DNA of 55,173 nt from SAR86 cluster bacterium AG-447-A08 (GTDB taxonomy: Bacteria; Pseudomonadota; Gammaproteobacteria; Magnimaribacterales; Magnimaribacteraceae), in NCBI GenBank assembly GCA_003212335.1, contig QCQA01000006.1:1-55173 (forward strand). The letters run 5' to 3'. The notes under the pieces were generated by a model that did no database searches, was not told where the DNA came from, and saw only the letters and a program-made list of their open reading frames with translations. The translations under genes and the position numbers were made by a program. This document shows positions 1-8,675 of the stretch, one piece after another; the first letter of the stretch is position 1, and each line of letters opens with the position of its first letter.

Positions 1-75
1 GGTTAGTAGGAGGGTAGTTAGAGTTTTCATATTCAAACGTTATATTTTACAAAGCTATAGGTCAATAGAACTCTA

Positions 76-104
76 GTGACTTACACAAGTTTGAATACTA
101 TAAT
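76..104 (+). promoter_or_regulatory. Promoter of tRNA-Val
   Basis: A -35-like GTGACT (76-81, 4 of 6 consensus bases), a 17-base spacer and a perfect -10 TATAAT (99-104) lie just before the tRNA. The -10 is followed by a GC-rich discriminator (CGCGC), typical of stringently controlled stable-RNA promoters. The predicted transcript start is near 111, a few bases before the mature tRNA. The rest of 1-75 shows nothing I can name. Confidence 0.6.
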
Positions 105-116
105 TCGCGCTTCTTG

Positions 117-192
117 GGGCGATTAACTCAATTGGTAGAGTGCCACCTTTACACGGTGGAAGTTACAGGTTCAAGTCCTGTATCGCCCACCA
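117..192 (+). tRNA. tRNA-Val (anticodon UAC)
   Basis: A full cloverleaf can be folded by eye. The acceptor stem GGGCGAT (117-123) pairs with ATCGCCC (182-188), followed by discriminator A and an encoded CCA (190-192). The D stem is ACTC/GAGT, the anticodon stem CCACC/GGTGG carries loop TTTACAC, and the T stem ACAGG/CCTGT carries loop TTCAAGT. The anticodon TAC reads valine GUA codons and, by wobble, other GUN codons. The gene stands alone, and the neighbouring gene converges on it after only 16 bases with no obvious terminator. Confidence 0.97.
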
Positions 193-208
193 ACTACTTA
201 TTTCGAAA

Positions 209-2470
209 CTAATATCCGCTGGACCATCCGAGGGGAACTTGTTGCTGCGGATTAAACACCTTGGGTCCATACAAAGGTTGAGCCTTAGATGCCTCTAATA
301 TCTCTTTTTCACTTAAATACTCACTTGGAGATAGTTTAAATACATCCAGACCCCTAGATATCTCTGTTCCATAGATAAAACCATCATAGTAATAAGCAGA
401 CCAATAACCACCCATTACGAGTAATTCTTCATCTATAGGGCCTCTGTCAAAGAAAGCTATTTCTTTTGGGTTGGCAGAATCTGTAAAATCCATTATTGAT
501 ATTCCACCTTGATACCAGGCCTGGACAAGGACATCTTTATTAGGAATTGGGATTAAAGAACCATTATGTGCAACACAATTTTCAGTTTCTAACTGAGGTG
601 CTGGCATTTTGTAATGACTTCTAAATTCTAATTTGTTGTCGACTATGTCATAAATTGCATTAGCTCCCCAATCAAGAGGATCCCATGCTCTACAGCGTGC
701 TCTTCCGCCTCCGCCCCATTCATCCGTGAAGATAATCTTAGTACCCTCATTATTGAAGGTGGCAGAATGCCAATAAGCAAAACCTACATCCGTCACGACG
801 TCTATTCTTTGTGGATTATATGGATCTGTAATATCAAAAAGAATTCCATTTCCTGAGCAAGCGCCAGCAGCTAAGTTTTTTGATGGAAACACAGTTATGT
901 CATGACATTGATCGGTACGCCTTGTTTCCTGAGTATCCTCTCCATGGTCACCTCCTGCCCACAGACCACCTAAAGCACCTGTTTCTGGATCTGCAAATAC
1001 GGTGGGGCTACTTACAATTCTTGACTTTGAAGGGTCTGCGACAGGAATTTCTATAACATCTATTCTGAAAAGAGCTGTCCTATTATCACCTGGTATATTT
1101 CCTATACATTCTTCCATTTCTTCATCATCTCTTACGCCTTGAGTACCAGAGTTGTAGACAATAATCTTTCCATCTTTATCTGGACCTGATACAACTGAAT
1201 GAGTATGAGAGCCTCTGCAAGTTTGAACAGCTCCAACTTGCTTAGGTTGTGATAAATTTGAGATATCAAAGATTCTTATTCCTCTAAATCTATCAGGACT
1301 TGCTTCTTTAGAGACACCTTGTAAACCACAATCAATGCGACTTCTAGTTTGTTCAACTGACATAATTAATAAATCATCGACGATTGATACATCTCCTTGT
1401 CCCCCTGGGCAAACAACAGACGAAAGAAGCTCCGGAACTCCCATTTGATCAATTTCGTATACGTTAAATCCATGATAATTACCAGCTACAAGAACATTGT
1501 CTCTAAATGCCATATCAGTATTTGCAAAGCTTAAGATAGGTGAACGAAGCGATCTGGATTTATCCGCTATAGTTTTCTCTGTCTTGTCATCTTTATCCTT
1601 CTCTACAGAAGTTTTTATTCCTTTTGACTGAGGGTTGTTTGGATTGTAAAACCCTATGGGCTTTTTGAGCGATGCTATTTTTTCTAAGTTTAATATAGCC
1701 TCTCCTGCGTCATAATGGCCAGGACTTAATTTTGATCTTGGATCGTCTGATAAGCCCACAGCAATAGCGTTCATTCGCTCTATTTCGACACTTTGATCAT
1801 TTACAAGATCAGAGACAAATTCATTCAAGATTGGATCATAAGCTGTTCCCGGAAATTCTTTTAAATCCTTAACCATTTTTAAGGCACCATCATGATGGGA
1901 GATCATCAGTTGTAAGAATAATTTATCAAAATCTGTACTCTCAGATTCTTCAAGATCCTTTAATTGACTTTCGCTGGCCATGCCAGCCATCCCAATGTGC
2001 ATATGATGATCATGATGTTTTACCGAGATATCTTCATTCCTAGCATCAAGCCAATTCTTCATAAAACTAATTTCGTCTTCTTGAGAAGCATCGATTCTAT
2101 TTGCCAGATCAACTATTGTTTTATTATTAGTTCGCTTATCTGCCATATTGGACATAACTATGGCTTGTTCATGATGGATTATCATTCCTTGAAGGAAATT
2201 TACATCTGCATCTACGTAGGTAGTAATTGCAATGTTGGTAGCTGATTCGGGGTCAATTAATTCTGAATCTTCTCCTGGTGCTCCAGGAAGTATGATTGGA
2301 TGTTTCAAAGACTTTTCTTCAACGCTAAGCTCATAGGACAAGAGTAAGTCTTCAGTTTCAGAGATTTGGGATGATTCAGGTTTGTTGTCTTCAGAGCATC
2401 CATGGAAAAAGAGAATTACTGAGACTAGTGATATAAATTTCAATTCTTTCTTTTTGATATTTTTTTTCAT
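209..2470 (-). CDS. DUF305 / LVIVD-type beta-propeller lipoprotein
   Basis: This 753-residue envelope lipoprotein has an N-terminal signal ending in a lipobox (FHGC, Cys25). Residues about 85-240 match the DUF305 four-helix domain, with two His-His segments (MIIHHEQA at 97-104 and MISHHDGA at 189-196) joined by a His/Met-rich linker (KHHDHHMHIGMAGM). Residues about 310-753 look like an LVIVD-repeat beta-propeller: repeated runs such as GIRIFDISNLSQPKQVG and GILFDITDPYNPQRIDVV. DUF305 proteins are often found with copper-handling genes, and the His/Met richness would suit metal binding. The fusion with a propeller is unusual, and no copper gene is adjacent. The exact role is unknown. The upstream gene yheS ends 36 bases before this start. 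Confidence 0.8.
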   Translation of the reverse strand: MKKNIKKKELKFISLVSVILFFHGCSEDNKPESSQISETEDLLLSYELSVEEKSLKHPIILPGAPGEDSELIDPESATNIAITTYVDADVNFLQGMIIHHEQAIVMSNMADKRTNNKTIVDLANRIDASQEDEISFMKNWLDARNEDISVKHHDHHMHIGMAGMASESQLKDLEESESTDFDKLFLQLMISHHDGALKMVKDLKEFPGTAYDPILNEFVSDLVNDQSVEIERMNAIAVGLSDDPRSKLSPGHYDAGEAILNLEKIASLKKPIGFYNPNNPQSKGIKTSVEKDKDDKTEKTIADKSRSLRSPILSFANTDMAFRDNVLVAGNYHGFNVYEIDQMGVPELLSSVVCPGGQGDVSIVDDLLIMSVEQTRSRIDCGLQGVSKEASPDRFRGIRIFDISNLSQPKQVGAVQTCRGSHTHSVVSGPDKDGKIIVYNSGTQGVRDDEEMEECIGNIPGDNRTALFRIDVIEIPVADPSKSRIVSSPTVFADPETGALGGLWAGGDHGEDTQETRRTDQCHDITVFPSKNLAAGACSGNGILFDITDPYNPQRIDVVTDVGFAYWHSATFNNEGTKIIFTDEWGGGGRARCRAWDPLDWGANAIYDIVDNKLEFRSHYKMPAPQLETENCVAHNGSLIPIPNKDVLVQAWYQGGISIMDFTDSANPKEIAFFDRGPIDEELLVMGGYWSAYYYDGFIYGTEISRGLDVFKLSPSEYLSEKEILEASKAQPLYGPKVFNPQQQVPLGWSSGY

Positions 2471-2506
2471 AATTCAGTCTAACTTTTTATTTATTTTATT
2501 ATTGAC

Positions 2507-4357
2507 TTAACCATTTTCAAGTTCTTCATTCAGTTCAAGCCACTCTTGTTCAGTAGATTTGATTGCTGTATCTAAATTTACCTGATCTCTTAGGAGATCA
2601 TGTAAATTCATTTTTGAAGAGTCATTATATAGCTCTGGAGAATTAAGAAATTCCTGTGTTTCAGCTAATTTTCTATTTAATCTTTTGAGAGTTTTCTCAA
2701 TAGCTAAGATTTGATTTTTAATTTTTTTCTGATCCTTTTTGTCTTTGACTTTGTCTTCGTTGTCTTTTTTGCTTTTAAAACTTTCTTTAAATGGCCCTTG
2801 TAGAATCATTTTTCGATAATCTAACAAGTCACCATTAAATCTTTCTATCTTTCCTTCATTTATAATTAAAAATTCATCAACAGTATTTGCGAGTAAATGC
2901 CTATCATGGGATATAAGGACAATTGCGCCAGAAAAATCTTGAAGGGCAACTGTTAGTGCCTGCCTCATGTCCATGTCTAAATGATTAGTTGGCTCATCCA
3001 TTAACAAAAGATTCGGCCTTTGAAAGGCTATAATTGCAAGTGCTAATCTTGCTTTTTCACCACCGGAAAAATTGTTTATAACATCTTTTGCTTTATCACC
3101 CCTGAAGTTGAAACCTCCCAAAAAATTTCTAATTTCAGATTCCGTCGCCTTTTCTTCTACTTTAACTAAATGATCTATAGGGCTTTTATCTAACATTAGG
3201 TCATCTACCTGATGTTGTGAGAAGTATCCTATTTTTAAATTTTTTCCTTCTATCTTATTACCTTGAAGGAGTTGTAGATCTCCTTTGAGACTCTTTACAA
3301 ATGTCGATTTACCAGCTCCATTTACACCCAATAATCCTATTCTATCTCCTGGACGGAAGGTAATTTTTACTTTATTTATAATTGCATCAGAGTAACCTAA
3401 ATCAGCATCTTCAAGTACGATTAAAGGATTAGAAATTTTTTCTGTTTCAGGAATTGTAAATTGGAATGGTGAGTCAATATGTGCTGGTGCTATCAGTTCC
3501 ATCCTTTCCAGTGCTTTAATTCTACTTTGTGCCTGACGAGCCTTAGTTGCTTTAGCTTTAAATCTTCTAACAAAATCTTGCATATGAGATATTTCACGCT
3601 GCTGTTTATTGTAATTACTCTCTAATTCAGCCAATCGAGCAGCTTTTCTTATCTCAAATTGAGAATAATTACCTTTATATAGCTCAATAGTACTGTTGTG
3701 TAGATGGGCTATAAAACCTACACATTCATCCAAAAACTCTCTATCGTGAGAGATTAATAGCATTGCTCCTTTAAAGGATTTAATCCAATTACCAAGCCAA
3801 ATAATCGCATCCAAATCTAGGTGATTAGTAGGTTCATCCAGGAGAAGTAGATCTGCAGGTTGCATCAAAGTTTTTGCTAGATTGAGTCTTACTCTCCACC
3901 CACCGGAGAAGTCTTTAAGTGGTTTAGAGAATTCCTCTTCAGAAAAACCTAAACCTACTAAAAGTTGCTCGGCTCTTGATTTGGCAGTAAACCCATCATG
4001 ATCTTCAAATTGAGAATGCAGTTCACCTAAAGCACCATAATCCTGTTCATTTTCTGCCTTAGTGATTGAATTTTGAATTTCGAGAAGTTTTAAATCTCCG
4101 CTCATTACATAACTAAGAGCAAGTTCATCTGTTCCGGGAACTTCTTGAGCCAAACATGCTATTTTTAGATCTGGAGGATATTTAAAGTCTCCTTCGTCAG
4201 AATCAATTTCTCCTTGGATCATTTTGAAAAGACTTGTCTTACCCGTTCCATTTGCTCCAATAAGACCAACTTTACTATCCCTATGAACAGTAAAAGACAC
4301 TTCTTCAAACAGCAAGTTTGTGCCTCTTCTTAAAGCGAGATTATTGAATGAAAGCAT
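2507..4357 (-). CDS. yheS: ABC-F family ATPase, YheS type
   Basis: This soluble protein has two ABC ATPase domains and no membrane segment, so it belongs to the ABC-F group that acts on ribosomes rather than as a transporter. Visible are Walker A motifs (GANGTGKTS and GVNGAGKST), signatures FSGGW and FSGGEKAR, and Walker B with LLLLDEPTNHLDLD and LLLMDEPTNHLDMD. The inter-domain linker has the run ATKARQAQSRIKALERMELIAPAH, cut here from a longer match to E. coli YheS as I remember it. The C-terminus is a Lys/Glu-rich coiled coil. The frame stays open to a TTG at 4387, but the ATG at 4357 (MLSFNNLALRRG) lines up with the family start, giving 616 residues against about 637 in E. coli. It is transcribed away from the hotdog gene at 4478. 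Confidence 0.93.
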   Translation of the reverse strand: MLSFNNLALRRGTNLLFEEVSFTVHRDSKVGLIGANGTGKTSLFKMIQGEIDSDEGDFKYPPDLKIACLAQEVPGTDELALSYVMSGDLKLLEIQNSITKAENEQDYGALGELHSQFEDHDGFTAKSRAEQLLVGLGFSEEEFSKPLKDFSGGWRVRLNLAKTLMQPADLLLLDEPTNHLDLDAIIWLGNWIKSFKGAMLLISHDREFLDECVGFIAHLHNSTIELYKGNYSQFEIRKAARLAELESNYNKQQREISHMQDFVRRFKAKATKARQAQSRIKALERMELIAPAHIDSPFQFTIPETEKISNPLIVLEDADLGYSDAIINKVKITFRPGDRIGLLGVNGAGKSTFVKSLKGDLQLLQGNKIEGKNLKIGYFSQHQVDDLMLDKSPIDHLVKVEEKATESEIRNFLGGFNFRGDKAKDVINNFSGGEKARLALAIIAFQRPNLLLMDEPTNHLDMDMRQALTVALQDFSGAIVLISHDRHLLANTVDEFLIINEGKIERFNGDLLDYRKMILQGPFKESFKSKKDNEDKVKDKKDQKKIKNQILAIEKTLKRLNRKLAETQEFLNSPELYNDSSKMNLHDLLRDQVNLDTAIKSTEQEWLELNEELENG

Positions 4358-4449
4358 AAAAGATTTAGGGTTTTTGGATTGTATCAAAAGGACCTAACAC
4401 TTTACCTTTAAGATAAATTTTCAGACTATATTGATAGATTAAAAAGACG

Positions 4450-4472
4450 TATAGTTTAACAAATTCGTTAAA
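4450..4472 (+). promoter_or_regulatory. Candidate promoter and operator before the 4478 gene
   Basis: A -10-like TATAGT (4450-4455) is followed by an imperfect 18-base palindrome (4455-4472): TTTAAC and GTTAAA arms around AAATTC, with one mismatched pair. The ATG is 6 bases further on. The palindrome would cover the predicted transcript start, a usual place for a repressor site. No convincing -35 box is present, and AT-rich palindromes arise by chance, so confidence is low. Confidence 0.3.
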
Positions 4473-4477
4473 AAATT

Positions 4478-5281
4478 ATGAATATATGGTCCGCAACAGC
4501 TCTTAATACTGCTCCTGATTCAGAAAATAAGATTCATGGAGATGATCTTGCTAAAAAGTATGGATTTGAGGGAGGCTTAGTTCCAGGAGTCACAATCTCT
4601 GCTTATTTAGTTCATCCTTTGATAGAACACTGGGGAAAGGATTGGTTAGATAGAGGTTATGCAAATTGTAGAATTACTTCTCCCTTATATGATAAAGAAT
4701 TATTTGAAGTAAAAACTGATATGGTTGAGCCTACTAAGGCAAATACCACCCTCATAAAAAGTAATGGAATTGTAAGCGCTAATGCTGAAGTTGCCTTAAT
4801 GCAAGAATTACAAACTAAACCAATTCTCAGACGAGATAAATTAGCAGATCTAGACTATAAAGCCCCCCAAGCAAGCAAGGAAATTTGGAAGAAACTAGAA
4901 TCAGACGGATGTTATGCATTTAAATTTCTGTGGTCAGATAATGACCCATTGATTTATCTAAACAAGGAAACGAATTTACCTTCACTGCTTCAACCTAAAG
5001 GAGGGGGCTACTCTAATTTGTGTTTCTTATTAGGCTGTTCAAATTGGATTTTAGCGGGTAATGCCTATATGAATCCTTGGGTTCATCTCCAAACCATATC
5101 GCAAAACTATAGAGCAGTAGAGATGAATAGTTCCTTAATTGCGGAAATGGAGATTAATAAAATTTATGAAAAAAAAAGGCATGAATTTATCGATGTCTTT
5201 GTCAACTTATTCGATGAAAATGATGAAACGTGTGTTATGTCTATAAATCTAATTGCAATTTATAAACTCAGAGGTTCATAG
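4478..5281 (+). CDS. MaoC-like hotdog-fold protein
   Basis: A 267-residue soluble protein without a signal peptide. The start resembles MaoC/hydratase-like hotdog domains: residues about 15-50 read NKIHGDDLAKKYGFEGGLVPG, then ISAYLVHPLIEHWG, equivalent to the 'NPIHxDxxxAxxxGFxGxIxxG' segment of MaoC proteins. Such domains usually bind acyl-CoA or related thioesters, either for hydration or only as a scaffold. The His is kept, but the rest is divergent and I cannot name a substrate. It is first in a likely three-gene operon: the next gene starts at the base after its stop, and a hydrolase follows with a 4-base overlap. Family call moderate, function unknown. Confidence 0.6.
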   Translation: MNIWSATALNTAPDSENKIHGDDLAKKYGFEGGLVPGVTISAYLVHPLIEHWGKDWLDRGYANCRITSPLYDKELFEVKTDMVEPTKANTTLIKSNGIVSANAEVALMQELQTKPILRRDKLADLDYKAPQASKEIWKKLESDGCYAFKFLWSDNDPLIYLNKETNLPSLLQPKGGGYSNLCFLLGCSNWILAGNAYMNPWVHLQTISQNYRAVEMNSSLIAEMEINKIYEKKRHEFIDVFVNLFDENDETCVMSINLIAIYKLRGS

Positions 5282-5665
5282 ATGGAACATATAACATTCA
5301 TATTAACCCTAGAAGCAAAAGGCAATGTTAAGGAGGTCACTACATTTATCAGAGAACTCTCCGTACCTTATGTATCTCAATGTGATGAGCCTAATACTAT
5401 GAGTTTCGAATGGTATTTTAATAAAGAAATAAATATCGCAACGATTCATGAAACCTTTGTCGATTCCGATGCAGCTACTCTACGTGTAGAGAATTTAATA
5501 AATAGCCCTGTAAATGAAGTTTTTCAAAAGTTGTTCAATGTTATTAGTTTTACTGTTTTAGGGAATGCTAATTCTTCTCTTATAAAAATCTTAGAAGCAT
5601 GGAGCCCTGTCTACTTTCAATACGAAGATGGTTTTAACAAAACTATTGATACTGACCCTACATGA
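5282..5665 (+). CDS. Small ABM-like (dimeric alpha/beta barrel) protein
   Basis: A 127-residue protein with no signal or membrane segment. Its pattern (beta ITFILTLEAKG, helix KEVTTFIREL, beta MSFEWYFN, helix DSDAATLRVENLI, beta NVISFTVLG) resembles the antibiotic-biosynthesis-monooxygenase / dimeric alpha-beta barrel fold. Members of this fold are small quinol monooxygenases or non-catalytic sensors. I see no diagnostic catalytic residue. It begins directly after the hotdog gene and overlaps the next gene by ATGA, so the three are almost certainly translated together. The function is unassigned. Confidence 0.5.
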   Translation: MEHITFILTLEAKGNVKEVTTFIRELSVPYVSQCDEPNTMSFEWYFNKEINIATIHETFVDSDAATLRVENLINSPVNEVFQKLFNVISFTVLGNANSSLIKILEAWSPVYFQYEDGFNKTIDTDPT

Positions 5666-6672
5666 AAAAGATTCTCATATTAGTCACGACTACTTTCTTG
5701 TTAAATCTAAGTGCTGAGCAAGGCAACATAACTAAATTAAATGGAATAGATATTTGGTGGGAGTCCCACGGAGATATAAACAATCCTACTGCTCTATTGA
5801 TAATGGGCTTAAATTCAAATAGTAAAGTTTGGTCAGATCAATATATTGAGGATCTGGTTGCTAATAATCTGCATGTTCTAGTGTTTGATAATAGAGATAT
5901 AGGAAAGAGCACTTGGATCACTGAAGAGCCTGGTTTAATAACATTCATTAAGTATTTACCAAATTTCCTCCAAGAGTATTTTGTAGAGTTTATTTTTGGT
6001 TTTATTTTTGATGAAGAAGGTAAGTTTAATATGGAGAATCCCACACCAGCAGAGTATAACCTTAGTGATATGGCTATGGATGGTATTGCTCTTTTGGATC
6101 ACTTAGAAATTTCTGAAGCCCATATAATTGGAGCCTCTATGGGAGGTATGATTGCTCAAGTCATGGCTTTGGAGCATTCCGATAGAGTAAAGTCTTTGAC
6201 TCTCTTCTTCACTACACCAGGATTTGATACACCAGGCCTATCTGGACCAACCGAATCTTTTAAATCGGCAATGAAAGAGTCTTTTTTACTCAATTTATCT
6301 GGAAATGAAATTGATGCTCTTACAGTGTCAGAAGAGGCATTAACCGGTTCTCGGTTTCCTTTCAATGAAAATAATTTTATTGAACAAGCAAAGATCAGAC
6401 TGGATCAAGGAATTAATACTTCAAATGCACAAACTGCTGCAGTTGGTGCAAGTCCTAATCGGGCCTCCAGTCTAAAAAATATTTATCAACCAACTCTTAT
6501 TATCCATGGAACAGAAGATCCTCTCATACCTGTAGATCATGGAATTTTTTTATATAACAATATTCCTAATACCACAAAGTTAATTTTAGAGGGGGTAGGC
6601 CACGAGATACCAGATGAACTTCTTGGAGAAATTATCCCTTTAATTAGATCACATATAATCAGTCAAACTTAA
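5662..6672 (+). CDS. Exported alpha/beta-hydrolase
   Basis: A 336-residue alpha/beta-hydrolase with an N-terminal signal peptide (about residues 1-18), so probably periplasmic. The catalytic triad is visible: nucleophile Ser159 in GASMGG, acid Asp286 in HGTEDPLIP, and His314 in GVGHEIPD. The oxyanion region is near LLIMGLNSNS (46-55). Residues about 85-135 form an inserted cap with a hydrophobic stretch. Relatives include esterases, lactonases and haloperoxidase-like enzymes, and the substrate cannot be read from sequence. The start ATG overlaps the stop of the preceding ABM-like gene by 4 bases (ATGA), a sign of translational coupling. Confidence 0.82.
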   Translation: MKKILILVTTTFLLNLSAEQGNITKLNGIDIWWESHGDINNPTALLIMGLNSNSKVWSDQYIEDLVANNLHVLVFDNRDIGKSTWITEEPGLITFIKYLPNFLQEYFVEFIFGFIFDEEGKFNMENPTPAEYNLSDMAMDGIALLDHLEISEAHIIGASMGGMIAQVMALEHSDRVKSLTLFFTTPGFDTPGLSGPTESFKSAMKESFLLNLSGNEIDALTVSEEALTGSRFPFNENNFIEQAKIRLDQGINTSNAQTAAVGASPNRASSLKNIYQPTLIIHGTEDPLIPVDHGIFLYNNIPNTTKLILEGVGHEIPDELLGEIIPLIRSHIISQT

Positions 6673-6713
6673 ACAAATCTATCTAAATTAATCTTTTTGT
6701 TTAGTATTACTAT

Positions 6714-8021
6714 ATGGATAACAACAAAACAGAATCAAATATAAGAAAAGTTGCACTTACCTCTTTATCAGGGACAAGCATCGAATGGTATGATTTTTTT
6801 CTATATGGTGCTGCAGCTGGATTAGTTTTTCCTAAACTGTTCTTTGGGGAAGTGGATCCAACTACTGCTTTAATTTTATCTTTCATGACTTTTGCTGCAG
6901 GTTTCATTGCCCGACCTGTTGGTGGAATTATATTTGGTCATTTTGGAGATCTTATTGGCAGAAAGAAGACTTTGGTGATTGCTCTAATGTTAATGGGTAT
7001 CGCCTCGACTCTTATAGGCTTATTGCCTACTTATGAGACCATTGGCATAGCTGCTCCCATACTTTTAACATTTTTGAGATTTTGCCAAGGCATCGCAATA
7101 GGAGGGCAATGGGGAGGAGCTATGTTGCTAGTGACTGAAAGTGCGCCTAGCAATAGAAGAGGTTATTACGGAGCATATGCCCAAGCTGGAGCTCCTGTAG
7201 GAGTAATTCTTGCAAATATAGCCTTCATTTCAGTGAGTTTGATGACAACTGAAGAAAGTTTTCTATCTTGGGGATGGAGGATCCCGTTTCTAATAAGTTT
7301 CGTTCTAGTGATCATTAGTATGTATATTCAATTGAAACTGGAAGATACCAAAGCATTTAAAGAGTTAGAAGCAATAAAAGCTTCTGATACTAGTAGCACT
7401 AAAGAGATCAAATCTTCACCAATTTTGGAAGCCCTAAGAAGATATCCTAAAAGGATATCCTTGGCAGCTGGTGCATTCCTGTCAATCCAAGTAACCTTTT
7501 ATATATTGGTAGCTTTCGTACTTGCTTACGGAGTTCAGACTACAGAACTTTCTAGAAATGATCTTTTAACGGCTGTCTTGATTGGATCAGCAATTATGGT
7601 TCCTATGCAATTTATGTTTTCTGATTATTCAGATAAAAATGGCAGGAAAGGTATCTTTATGTTGGGTGCAATATTTACAGCTTTATGGTCATTTGCTTTA
7701 TTTCCGCTTATAGATACTGGAAATTTTTATCTAGTAATATTGGGAGTTACAGGAGGATTAGTTTTTCTTGGGATGATGTATGGACCACAAGCAGCTTTTT
7801 TTGCGGAACTTTTTTCAACAGAAGTAAGATATTCAGGAGCTTCTTTAGGTTATCAAATAGGGGCTATCATTGGGGGTTCTTTTGCTCCTACAATAGCAAC
7901 ACTTTTGTGGAAAAATTATGATATCTTTTGGGTATCTGTCTACATTGCTTTTGCCTCTTTATTGTCTCTATTATCTGTATATTTTTTAACAGAGACATAT
8001 CAAAAAGATCTCAATGAATAA
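6714..8021 (+). CDS. MFS transporter, metabolite:H+ symporter (MHS) type
   Basis: A 435-residue inner-membrane protein with about 12 hydrophobic segments. The N-terminus (SLSGTSIEWYDFFLYG, residues about 14-29) is the hallmark of the MHS subfamily, which includes ProP, KgtP and ShiA. The MFS loop motif GHFGDLIGRKKT follows, then RFCQGIAIGGQWGGA. MHS carriers import organic acids, betaines or similar solutes with protons, and the specific substrate is not evident. A weak -10-like TAGTAT at 6702-6707 sits 6 bases before the ATG, so the gene may have its own promoter. It ends 3 bases before the converging fbpC stop. Confidence 0.88.
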   Translation: MDNNKTESNIRKVALTSLSGTSIEWYDFFLYGAAAGLVFPKLFFGEVDPTTALILSFMTFAAGFIARPVGGIIFGHFGDLIGRKKTLVIALMLMGIASTLIGLLPTYETIGIAAPILLTFLRFCQGIAIGGQWGGAMLLVTESAPSNRRGYYGAYAQAGAPVGVILANIAFISVSLMTTEESFLSWGWRIPFLISFVLVIISMYIQLKLEDTKAFKELEAIKASDTSSTKEIKSSPILEALRRYPKRISLAAGAFLSIQVTFYILVAFVLAYGVQTTELSRNDLLTAVLIGSAIMVPMQFMFSDYSDKNGRKGIFMLGAIFTALWSFALFPLIDTGNFYLVILGVTGGLVFLGMMYGPQAAFFAELFSTEVRYSGASLGYQIGAIIGGSFAPTIATLLWKNYDIFWVSVYIAFASLLSLLSVYFLTETYQKDLNE

Positions 8022-8024
8022 GCC

Positions 8025-8675
8025 TCATAGAAATTGACCCTTTTCCATTTTCATTTGCTTTTTGGTCATTATCTCTGCTTCCTGCGAGTCATGTGTTACC
8101 AAAAGGATTGTGGAACCTCTCTCTGAGAAAACTTGAGATATTTCCTCATATAGAACGCCTTTAAGGTCCTTATCTAGGGCGCTAAATGGTTCGTCTAACA
8201 TTAACAATTTGGGATTTGGAGCTAATGATCGCGCAAGAGCAACTCTCTGCTGCTCTCCACCTGATATTTCATGAGGATATTTATTTTTTAATGAATCAAT
8301 TTTTAAAAGTTCTAAAAGATCATTAGTGATAGTTTTCTTATCTATATTCTTTTTAATACCAAAGCCGATATTGTCATAAACAGATAGATGCGGGAATAAG
8401 GCTTTTTCCTGCACAACTAACCCTATTTTTCTTTTTTCAGGAGGTACTATAAATTTTTCAGTAGAAACAACTGTTCCATCAATAATAATCTGCCCCAAAT
8501 TTGGTTTTTCAAGTCCCGCTATTAATCTCAATAAAGTACTTTTACCGCATCCCGATGGTCCCAGTATTGCAACCCTATCTAATTTTTCAATTTCAAGATT
8601 GATATTTTGAATAATTTGATTTGTTTCATCGTATGAATGGCTAAGATTTTTTATTTCTAGAATTAAGTTACTCAT
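8025..8675 (-). CDS. fbpC: Iron(III) ABC transporter ATP-binding protein, short form
   Basis: A 216-residue ABC ATPase with Walker A GPSGCGKST (39-47), Q-loop VVQEKALFPHLSVYDN, signature ISGGEQQR, Walker B LLMLDEPFSALD and the switch His in LLVTHD. These are features of the FbpC/PotA-like import ATPases. Most FbpC proteins are about 350 residues with a C-terminal TOBE domain; this one stops right after the nucleotide-binding domain. The short form could be a natural variant, as no frame break is visible. It overlaps the permease gene by 4 bases (ATGA) and is last in the Fur-controlled iron operon. Confidence 0.88.
   Translation of the reverse strand: MSNLILEIKNLSHSYDETNQIIQNINLEIEKLDRVAILGPSGCGKSTLLRLIAGLEKPNLGQIIIDGTVVSTEKFIVPPEKRKIGLVVQEKALFPHLSVYDNIGFGIKKNIDKKTITNDLLELLKIDSLKNKYPHEISGGEQQRVALARSLAPNPKLLMLDEPFSALDKDLKGVLYEEISQVFSERGSTILLVTHDSQEAEIMTKKQMKMEKGQFL

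Noticed and set aside
1964-2245. 93-residue frame on the plus strand inside the DUF305 gene
   Set aside because: It is an antisense shadow of the His/Met-rich DUF305 region, with no promoter or ribosome-binding site.
4358-4387. TTG start adding 10 residues to YheS
   Set aside because: The ATG at 4357 matches the family start; no better ribosome-binding site supports the TTG.
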